From NCBI GenBank assembly GCA_015522745.1, contig WALQ01000067.1:1-22552 (forward strand): 22,552 nucleotides of DNA, written 5' to 3'. This document shows positions 8,001-13,751 of the stretch, one piece after another. The position numbers were made by a program, and so were the translations under genes. The notes under the pieces are model-generated. The model worked only from the letters and a program-made list of their open reading frames with translations. It searched no databases and was not told the DNA's origin. Origin of the DNA: Candidatus Aenigmatarchaeota archaeon. Its GTDB lineage: Archaea > Aenigmatarchaeota > Aenigmatarchaeia > GW2011-AR5 > WALA01. How positions within the stretch are numbered: the stretch's first letter is position 1; every line of letters starts with the position of its first letter.

Positions 8001-8362
8001 ATATGGTTGCTAACAAGATACATGCTCGTGCACGCGGTCCTATAACTTTGCTCACGAGACAGCCAACGGAAGGACGTGCCAAAGAAGGTGGTCTCAGATT
8101 AGGAGAAATGGAAAAAGACTGTCTCATAGCGCATGGAACGGCGCTTCTCCTTCACGAACGCTTTTCATCAGATCTGACCAAGATACCAATATGTGTTGAT
8201 TGCGGTCTCCCAGCGCTTGAAGACAAGGTTAAAGGAAAGGTCTACTGCCCGGTATGCAAAGATTCTAAAGTAAAATATGTTGAAATTTCTTACGCGTTCA
8301 AGTTGATGCTGGACGAGCTCAAGTCCATGGGCATATACCCGAGGATAAACGTCAAGGATTAG
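5087..8362 (+). CDS. rpoB: DNA-directed RNA polymerase subunit B (Rpo2, unsplit)
   Basis: Encodes 1091 aa, the full-length single-chain archaeal beta-like subunit; many methanogens and haloarchaea split it into B'' and B'. ATG 5087 lies five bases after GGGTGA; the GTG at 5078 overlapping the rpoH stop is the alternative. Hallmarks in order: fork region with TGQWIGGRTGV, then RALHPTQWGRLCAEETPEG, the active-site-wall motif GFNMEDAIIINKAS, and GDKFATRHGQKGVVG (residues 852-866) that contacts the nascent RNA. It ends with a C-terminal zinc ribbon CVDC...CPVC (Cys 1036, 1039, 1054, 1057) and a clamp segment. It forms one wall of the RNAP active centre with A'/A''. Four bases separate it from rpoA'. 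Confidence 0.97.
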   Translation: MEKNYGVLLSAFKNENGFVSHQIESFNEFVDYRIQKVIDEIGEIELESEGISNFKIKLGRIRVGIPSVEESDGSINTSLTPFEALSRNLTYAAPVFLEMIPIINDVEQDVIRVKICDLPIMVKSNRCMLSNKSREKLIEMGEDPDDPGGYFIVDGTERVIVMVEEIVSNRPIIEIRSGMETARINSEINGYIQKHVIERKKGIYYISFANAKKVPVVVLLRALGLETDKDVVMSITTNNDEMEEIYFNIYEFDVSTQQQAKNYLKKLLHMGDENGDKRLSDMIDKYLLPHLGQTRSSRKKKALYIANVVEKLLKLSMGKIAPQDLDHYANKRIKLAGDFLEILFRSLFLGRYGLIARIKYTYQKISKKGKMPSLRSIVESNYLTKRIKSHMATGQWIGGRTGVCQRLERTNYIRMISHLRNVLSPLSPSQEHFEARALHPTQWGRLCAEETPEGVNIGLRKYLAHMAVISKTSPKKDVEYVKSLLSQYVTEENEGSMLYFNGELIGRVKRVAELTKKFKSERRKGKFDPQITIGYYDEYNQIFVNADSGRVLRPLIIVENGKSRLTKNVIDKLQNGETKWSDLIKNGIIEYVDAEEEENLYVALMEKDITPEHTHVELHPSIILGVAASLVPFPEYNRGDRVNFGAKMHGQSLGLYALNFHLRTDTKANLLMYPQIPLVRTAMTDFVNLKRHPQGQNIVIAIMSYKGFNMEDAIIINKASIDRGFARSMFFRTYSTEEKRYWGIEKDEIHIPDKSVKGYKTEEAYANLGEDGIINPETPVEGGDILIGKVSPLRFFGPAESFMMEAENKRDSSETVRESEHGIVDKVIITKNKDGDKLVKVVVRDLRLPELGDKFATRHGQKGVVGLIVPEEDMPFTANGIIPDVIVNPHGIPSRLTVGQLLEIISAKLGAITGRSIDATAFTGMKEDEMRKLLRENGFRDDGKELMYNGETGEMYKARIMIGPIFYQKLHHMVANKIHARARGPITLLTRQPTEGRAKEGGLRLGEMEKDCLIAHGTALLLHERFSSDLTKIPICVDCGLPALEDKVKGKVYCPVCKDSKVKYVEISYAFKLMLDELKSMGIYPRINVKD

Positions 8363-8372
8363 AGGTGTGATT

Positions 8373-10910
8373 ATGGAAGTTGGAAAAGTTGACTCAATAA
8401 AATTTGAAATCATGTCGCCTTACATGATAAAGAAGATGGCGGCCGTGAAAATAGAAAAGCCGGAACTCTATGATCCAGATGGTTATCCCATAGATGGCGG
8501 TCTCATGGACTTGCGCCTCGGCGTTATCGACCCAGGACTTCGGTGCAAGACGTGTGGAGGGAAAATGGGAACATGCCCTGGACATTTCGGATATCTTGAG
8601 CTCACGAAACCGGTTATACACCCATTATTTGCGAAAAAAATATACCAGATACTCAAAGTTACTTGCCCTGTTTGTGGGCGCGTTATGACGTCCGATGAAA
8701 ATATAGCAAAGAAAAAGCCAATGCTCAACAAGCTTTACAAATCGGCACCTAAGACATGCCCGCACTGTGGAGCGAAGGCCACTGAAATAAAATTTCAGAA
8801 ACCAACAATATTCTATGAGGATGGAAAGGATCTTAATCCGGAGCAAATAAGGGAACGACTCGAAAAAATACCCGACAGCGACCTTCCAGTTCTTGGAATT
8901 TCAACGCGTCCCGAGTATATGATTCTCACTGTGCTCCCAATACCACCTGTTACCGTTCGTCCATCAATCGTTCTCGAAACTGGGGAACGTTCAGAGGATG
9001 ACCTCACACACAAACTCATAGACATTGTGAGAATAAATGACAGACTTAAAAAGAATATTGAGCTCGGTGCGCCGGATTTCATAATTGATGATATTTGGCA
9101 GCTCTTGCAGTATCACGTATCGACGTATTTTGATAATGAGATATCAAATCTTCCGCCTGCGCGCCACAGGTCAGGTCGGGCATTAAGAACGCTTGCACAG
9201 CGTTTAACAAAGAAGGAAGGACGTTTTCGTGGAAACCTCACAGGTAAACGTGTCAACTTCAGCGCACGAACGGTCATCTCACCAGACACGATGATATCCG
9301 TAAATGAAGTTGGCATTCCGGAAGTCATAGCAAAAACACTCACAGTACCAGATCATGTCACCGAGAAAAACATAGATGAAATGAGAAAAATCGTTTTAAA
9401 TGGACCAGATGTGCTCAATGGAGCAAACTACGTCGTCCGTCCAGATGGGATGAGAAAACGTGTCATGGATTTGAACAAAGAGGAAATAGCAAAAGAAATT
9501 ACACCTGGATACATAGTAGAACGCCATCTCAAAGACGGGGATATAGTTCTTTTCAACAGACAGCCGTCTTTGCACAGGATGTCCATAATGGCGCACAAGG
9601 CAAAAATAATGCCTTACAGGACATTTCGACTCAACCTATGTGAGACCATTCCTTACAATGCCGATTTCGATGGAGATGAAATGAACTTGCACGTTCCGCA
9701 AACAGAAGAAGCGCGCATAGAGGCAGAGAAGTTAATGCTCGTTGAAAATAACATACGCTCTCCGAGGTATGGTCTTCCAGTAATAGCTTTCAAGCACGAC
9801 CATATAAGCGGATGCTACTTCCTCACACGAGAGGGCGCAAAGTTCTCCAAGGAGGAAGTTGCGTACCTGTTGAATCTCATCGGAAAGAAATCACCTGGAC
9901 ATGAAATGGTCGGAAAAGAGTTATTCAGTTTGATCCTTCCAGATGATCTTAACATGGAGTTCGTATCGTCTTACTGTGTTGGATGCGATACATGTCTCAA
10001 GGACAAATGTCCGTACGATAGTTATGTCGTTATAAAGAATGGAAAACTGCTCCATGGAATAATCGATGAAGCAGCACTTGGTGAAAGAAAAGGAAAACTT
10101 CTTAACAAGATAGATATGAAGTACGGCCATGCGCGCGCTCGTCAATTCATGGATGAGCTCTCAAAACTTGCACTCGGAGTTCTTTCACTTCGTGGATTTA
10201 CCATATCGATAAGCGATTTTGATATTTCAGATGACGGAGAGAAGAAGATAAAAGATACCAAAAAGAAATTTGAACGAGAGGCGGAAAAACTCGTTGAGAA
10301 TTACAATAACGGAAGGATGGAAAAACTCTCCGGAATGACGCAGGAGAAAACTCTTGAGATGTACATGCAACAAATCGCATCCAAGGTCTCAGACCAAACG
10401 GGAAAAGTCATAAAGAACTCTGTGAATGATAAAAGCAGTGCAGTCATAATGGCAAAGACCGGAGCTCGCGGAAGTTATGTCAACTTGTCGCAAACGGCGG
10501 CAATCGTCGGTCAGGAGTCGCTCGAAGGTGAGCGTATAAACCGCGGGTACACCGGACGCACGACATCCCATTTCAAACGCGGAGACCTTGGATTGAAGGC
10601 GCGCGGATTCGTGGAAGGTAATTACAGGCACGGATTGAACGCAATTGAATTCTTCTTTGACGCCATAAACTCCCGAGAGAACCTCATGGACAAATCACTT
10701 CAAACAAGGCACTCTGGTTACATGGAACGTCGTCTGGTAAGCGCGTTGCAGGATCTTCGTGTTGAATACGATGGAACGGTACGCGATAATCGTGGTGTTA
10801 TAATTCAATTTATGCCAGGGTCTGACTCATTAGATCCGTCGAAAATAAATCACGGTGAAATAGATTTGAATCTCGTTCGTGAAAATATTGAAGGTGAGAA
10901 TGATGATTGA
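8373..10910 (+). CDS. rpoA1: DNA-directed RNA polymerase subunit A' (Rpo1N)
   Basis: Encodes 845 aa, the N-terminal part of the split archaeal largest subunit. ATG 8373 sits five bases after GAGGTG; the upstream GTG at 8367 is less likely. Seen: clamp zinc site CX2CX6CX2H (C58, C61, C68, H71); a second pair CPVC/CPHC at about 98-131; NRQPSLHRMS; and the catalytic Mg2+ motif NADFDGD with Asp 431, 433 and 435 intact. The bridge helix is near the C-terminus (about 763-783). Odd points: the bridge helix has lost its glycine hinge, the near-invariant QD of the secondary-channel region is HD (475-476), and a cysteine cluster CX2CX2CX4C occurs at 535-546. The 3' end overlaps rpoA''. With A'' it forms the equivalent of eukaryotic Rpb1. 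Confidence 0.97.
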   Translation: MEVGKVDSIKFEIMSPYMIKKMAAVKIEKPELYDPDGYPIDGGLMDLRLGVIDPGLRCKTCGGKMGTCPGHFGYLELTKPVIHPLFAKKIYQILKVTCPVCGRVMTSDENIAKKKPMLNKLYKSAPKTCPHCGAKATEIKFQKPTIFYEDGKDLNPEQIRERLEKIPDSDLPVLGISTRPEYMILTVLPIPPVTVRPSIVLETGERSEDDLTHKLIDIVRINDRLKKNIELGAPDFIIDDIWQLLQYHVSTYFDNEISNLPPARHRSGRALRTLAQRLTKKEGRFRGNLTGKRVNFSARTVISPDTMISVNEVGIPEVIAKTLTVPDHVTEKNIDEMRKIVLNGPDVLNGANYVVRPDGMRKRVMDLNKEEIAKEITPGYIVERHLKDGDIVLFNRQPSLHRMSIMAHKAKIMPYRTFRLNLCETIPYNADFDGDEMNLHVPQTEEARIEAEKLMLVENNIRSPRYGLPVIAFKHDHISGCYFLTREGAKFSKEEVAYLLNLIGKKSPGHEMVGKELFSLILPDDLNMEFVSSYCVGCDTCLKDKCPYDSYVVIKNGKLLHGIIDEAALGERKGKLLNKIDMKYGHARARQFMDELSKLALGVLSLRGFTISISDFDISDDGEKKIKDTKKKFEREAEKLVENYNNGRMEKLSGMTQEKTLEMYMQQIASKVSDQTGKVIKNSVNDKSSAVIMAKTGARGSYVNLSQTAAIVGQESLEGERINRGYTGRTTSHFKRGDLGLKARGFVEGNYRHGLNAIEFFFDAINSRENLMDKSLQTRHSGYMERRLVSALQDLRVEYDGTVRDNRGVIIQFMPGSDSLDPSKINHGEIDLNLVRENIEGENDD

Positions 10911-12033
10911 GATAAATGGTGTTGAAATACCTGACGCACTTATGGAAAGATTCGATAAATATTGTAAGGATAAAGGAATAAATGAAGGTGAGCGCGACCG
11001 ACTATTGAAGGAATACGCTAAATTCATACAAAGAAGTAGATATGAACCTGGTGAAGCTGTGGGGGTTATTGCTGCGCAAAGTATATCAGAACCCGCAACA
11101 CAGATGACCATGCGTTCCTATACCATGGCATCTACAGTTGGGCGTCTGTCAAAAGTCACACTCGGTTTGCCAAGGCTCATAGAAGTGTTTGATGCCAGAA
11201 AAACGTTCGAGAGAAAGATGAGAATATATCCAAAGAAAGAGTACAACAATAGGGAAAGCGCACTCGAAATTGCAAGTGAAATAGTTGAGAAAAAAGTATC
11301 TGACATAATAGAAAAATCTGCAATCGATCTACTCGACCTACGTATTGAATTGCATCTGAAAGACAAGTATGACTCCGAACAGATTAAAACACTTCTAGAA
11401 AAAAAGATAAAAAGAATAGAAGTTGAAACGCACGGCCATACAATTTATGTCATACCTGAGAAGAATGGAATCAAAGATCTTAGGGAGATCAAACTCAAAA
11501 TACTCGATATAAATGTTGGTGGAATAAAGGGCATTGAAGAGGCTGGAGTGTTCCAAGACGAGAACGACAATTGGGTAATAGAAACTTACGGTTCGAACCT
11601 AAAAAAGATTGTTGAATATGACAAAATTGACCACACGAGAGTTTACACAAATGATATATACGAAGTTGAAAAAGTTTTTGGCATAGAAGCTGCAAGAAAT
11701 GTCATAGCAATGGAAGCAAAGAATACACTGGACAAGCAAGGATTGGACGTTGACGTTCGCCACATTTTAATGGCCGCAGACACAATGACAGCCGATGGAA
11801 AGATAAAATCTGTTGGAAGATATGGAGTCTCTGGCTCGAAAGGATCTGTTCTCGCAAGAGCAAACTTCGAAGAAACGATAAAACACTTAACGCGTGCAGC
11901 ATTTCGTGGTGAGATTGATCCATTGGAAAGTATAGTAGAAAATGTGATGATAGGGAACGTGTCGCCAGTCGGAACCGGTGTTGTTGAACTCGGGGTGGAC
12001 ATCGAAAAAATTAGAAAGCAAAAGAAAAAATAA
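10903..12033 (+). CDS. rpoA2: DNA-directed RNA polymerase subunit A'' (Rpo1C), divergent trigger loop
   Basis: Encodes 376 aa, the C-terminal part of the split largest subunit. ATG 10903 is five bases after AGGTGA; ATG 10900 is an equally in-frame alternative. The gene overlaps rpoA' by 8 bases. Family marks: EPGEAVGVIAAQS near residue 50, VTLGLPRLIEVFDARK about 88-103, QGLDVDVRHILMAADTMT, and the closing SVLARANFEETIKHL...GTG segment. The trigger-loop region is unusual: AAQSIGEPGTQ reads AAQSISEPATQ, and the usual MRTFHxAG reads MRSYTMAS, so the conserved catalytic-cycle histidine is Thr74, followed by about two extra residues before VTLG. The frame is intact and the surroundings conserved, so this is probably a real variant. 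It ends the RNAP operon. Confidence 0.96.
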   Translation: MIEINGVEIPDALMERFDKYCKDKGINEGERDRLLKEYAKFIQRSRYEPGEAVGVIAAQSISEPATQMTMRSYTMASTVGRLSKVTLGLPRLIEVFDARKTFERKMRIYPKKEYNNRESALEIASEIVEKKVSDIIEKSAIDLLDLRIELHLKDKYDSEQIKTLLEKKIKRIEVETHGHTIYVIPEKNGIKDLREIKLKILDINVGGIKGIEEAGVFQDENDNWVIETYGSNLKKIVEYDKIDHTRVYTNDIYEVEKVFGIEAARNVIAMEAKNTLDKQGLDVDVRHILMAADTMTADGKIKSVGRYGVSGSKGSVLARANFEETIKHLTRAAFRGEIDPLESIVENVMIGNVSPVGTGVVELGVDIEKIRKQKKK

Positions 12034-12034
12034 A

Positions 12035-12042
12035 TTTAAATA
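12035..12042 (+). promoter_or_regulatory. TATA box for the eL30-nusA-rps12-rps7-aEF-2 transcript
   Basis: TTTAAATA lies directly after the rpoA'' stop and 34 nt before the ATG at 12076. Transcription would start near 12063, just upstream of the GGTGAT ribosome binding site. This suggests the translation genes have a promoter separate from the RNAP operon. Confidence 0.55.
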
Positions 12043-12075
12043 TGTTTTCCATTATTTTAATGGAGTGGTGATAAT

Positions 12076-12312
12076 ATGGTGAAGACAAAAGAATATGTAA
12101 TTGGTGTCAAAGAAGTTTTGAATAGTTTAAAGAGTGGAGAAGTTAAAAAAATCATATTTGCGTCAAACTGCCCTAAAAGCATAGTGGAAAAATTCGAAAA
12201 TGCAAACATTGAAAAAAAAATATTTGATGGTGACGAAGAGGGGCTCGGTACATATCTTGGACGAGCATTTCCAATTGCCGTGGTTGGTGTAAGAAATGAA
12301 AATAACTCTTGA
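12076..12312 (+). CDS. rpl30e: Ribosomal protein eL30-like (short form)
   Basis: Encodes 78 aa; archaeal eL30 is usually near 95-105 aa. It belongs to the L7Ae/L30e kink-turn-binding fold: strand-helix pattern KKIIFASNCPKS, then a short DGDEEGLGTYLGR (the conserved LGxxLGR loop) and a final AVVGV strand. It is assigned to eL30 rather than L7Ae because archaea commonly carry rpl30e between rpoA'' and nusA. It appears to lack the extra N-terminal helix residues and part of the middle connection. GGTGAT (12066-12071) precedes ATG 12076. Its end overlaps nusA by 17 bases. It binds 23S rRNA in the large subunit by family knowledge; a kink-turn RNA-binding role elsewhere is the alternative. Confidence 0.82.
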   Translation: MVKTKEYVIGVKEVLNSLKSGEVKKIIFASNCPKSIVEKFENANIEKKIFDGDEEGLGTYLGRAFPIAVVGVRNENNS

Positions 12313-12700
12313 TCAGGACGCATTGGAAAAGATAAGTTTATTTCAAAATGTTACAGGAGTATCACCGATAGATTGTATCGATGAGGAAGATGTTTTGAAT
12401 TTTGTCGTTCCTCTCGAAGACATTGGAAAGGCAATTGGGAAAAATGGATACAACATAAAGAATTTAAAAACATTGCTAAAGAAGAATATCTACATATTCG
12501 GCTTTGTTGATGACCTTCAAAAATTCTTGAAGGTTTTATTTCCAGAAGCAAAATCAATTGATATTGACGGAAAAAAAGTCTCCGTTTCAATTGACAATGA
12601 TAAGAAAGCTCTTGCCATAGGTGCTAATGGCAAGAATATAAAGATTAAAAGAAAAATATTGAAAAGATTTTTCGATATTGACGAATTAAAAGTTAGGTGA
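12296..12700 (+). CDS. nusA: Archaeal NusA-like KH-domain protein
   Basis: Encodes 134 aa, the short archaeal NusA consisting of two KH domains and lacking the bacterial RNAP-binding and S1 domains. The first KH loop reads IGKNGYNIK (about residue 46 onward) and the second IGANGKNIK (about 103 onward); both GxxG loops are present, so RNA binding is likely. It lies between rpl30e and rps12, the conserved archaeal position. It starts at ATG 12296, inside the end of rpl30e with a 17-base overlap, and GGTG upstream can serve as ribosome binding site. By family knowledge it is thought to act in transcription termination/antitermination or rRNA transcription; its exact archaeal role is not settled. 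Confidence 0.92.
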   Translation: MKITLDQDALEKISLFQNVTGVSPIDCIDEEDVLNFVVPLEDIGKAIGKNGYNIKNLKTLLKKNIYIFGFVDDLQKFLKVLFPEAKSIDIDGKKVSVSIDNDKKALAIGANGKNIKIKRKILKRFFDIDELKVR

Positions 12701-12705
12701 TATGA

Positions 12706-13131
12706 ATGCCTGGTGAATTTTCAGCAAGAAGGTTAAAGAAAAGAAGAAAAAAAGCAAGATGGAAAGAGACAAAGTACCGCATAAGAAAGCTCAATTTACG
12801 CGAGAAATCGGATCCATTGGAAGGATCACCTCAAGCTCGTGGTATAGTTCTCGAGAAACGTCAGATAGAGCAAAAACAGCCTCACTCTGGGCTCATAAAA
12901 GCTGTGAGAATAAGACTCATAAAGAATGGAAAACAAATTACCGCCGTTCTTCCACGAGACAAAGCTATAAAGTTCGTGAATGAACACGACGAAGTCGTTG
13001 TCGAAGGTGTTGGTGGTTCTCAAGGTGGAGCAGTTGGTTCCATGTGGGGAGTCAAGTGGAGAGTTGTAAAAGTCAATGGAATAGCTCTCGAAGAGCTCAG
13101 AACTGGAAAGAAACAGAGAGCATCAAGGTGA
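12706..13131 (+). CDS. rps12: 30S ribosomal protein uS12 with altered decoding-centre loops
   Basis: Encodes 141 aa, close to the archaeal norm. The basic N-terminal extension (RRLKKRRKKARWK) and DPLEGSPQARGIVLEK are typical. uS12 sits in the small-subunit decoding centre and contacts the A-site codon-anticodon helix. The two contact loops are changed: the family PNSA loop (KQPNSAIRK) reads KQPHSGLIK at residues 57-65, and the LPGV loop (GDLPGVRW) reads GSMWGVKW at 111-118, so the conserved proline (E. coli Pro90, a known streptomycin-response site) is Trp114. The rest, including KNGKQITAVLPRD and VVKVNG, is well conserved and the frame is intact. An AGGTGA site precedes the ATG, and rps7 follows 6 bases later. 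Confidence 0.96.
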   Translation: MPGEFSARRLKKRRKKARWKETKYRIRKLNLREKSDPLEGSPQARGIVLEKRQIEQKQPHSGLIKAVRIRLIKNGKQITAVLPRDKAIKFVNEHDEVVVEGVGGSQGGAVGSMWGVKWRVVKVNGIALEELRTGKKQRASR

Positions 13132-13137
13132 TGAAAT

Positions 13138-13740
13138 ATGGATAAGAGTATAATAAAATTGTTTGGTCGGTGGGACACGGATATTAAAGTTAACGACAAA
13201 GGTCTTGAAAGATATCTGAATGTAACTCCATTCATGATACCACGGTCTGCCGGACGAAATCAAAAGAAGCAGTTTCACAAATCGAAGATGAACATTGTCG
13301 AGCGTTTAGTAAATCATCTCTCGATTCCAGGGCACTGGGGAAAAAAGCACAAGATAAGTTCTGGTGATCTTCCCGCAGCACACGAAAACACTTTGAAAGT
13401 TGTTGAAATGGCCTTTGGAATAATAGAGAAAAAACTCAACAAAAACCCTGTAGAAGTTTTTGTGCGCGCGATAGAGAATGCTGCCATACATGAGGAGACG
13501 ATGAGTTATCAAATGGGAGGAATAATTGCAAGGAAGGCAGTGATAACTTCACCACAGAGGAGGATAGACAAGGCGCTTAGGTACATATGTCAAGGTGCTT
13601 ATCAGAAGGCATATGGGAAAAAGATCCGCATTCACGAAGCCCTTGCCAACGAGATCATAAACGCTTACAACAATTCAAATGAATCCGTGGCTATACGCGA
13701 GAAAGAACGCATAGAGAGAGAAGCCGCGAGCTCGAGGTAA
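13138..13740 (+). CDS. rps7: 30S ribosomal protein uS7
   Basis: Encodes 200 aa. uS7 organises the 3' major domain (head) of 16S rRNA and lines the E site. Recognised from IKLFGRWDTDIKV at the N-terminus, then KMNIVERLVNHL, the core motif NPVEVFVRAIENAA, VITSPQRRIDKALRYI and the C-terminal helix with EALANEIINAYNN. The usual PREE after ENAA reads IHEE. There is a moderately expanded loop around residues 60-80. It has the AGGTGATG spacing upstream that is typical of this genome and is followed 11 bases later by aEF-2. Order rps12-rps7-aEF-2 is the conserved str-type operon. Confidence 0.96.
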   Translation: MDKSIIKLFGRWDTDIKVNDKGLERYLNVTPFMIPRSAGRNQKKQFHKSKMNIVERLVNHLSIPGHWGKKHKISSGDLPAAHENTLKVVEMAFGIIEKKLNKNPVEVFVRAIENAAIHEETMSYQMGGIIARKAVITSPQRRIDKALRYICQGAYQKAYGKKIRIHEALANEIINAYNNSNESVAIREKERIEREAASSR

Positions 13741-13751
13741 AGGTGAAAGAT

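Noticed and set aside
9267..9300. KRVNFSARTVISPDT in RpoA' as another unusual active-site change
   Set aside because: FSARTVIS occurs in eukaryotic Pol II as well, so most of the segment is within normal variation.
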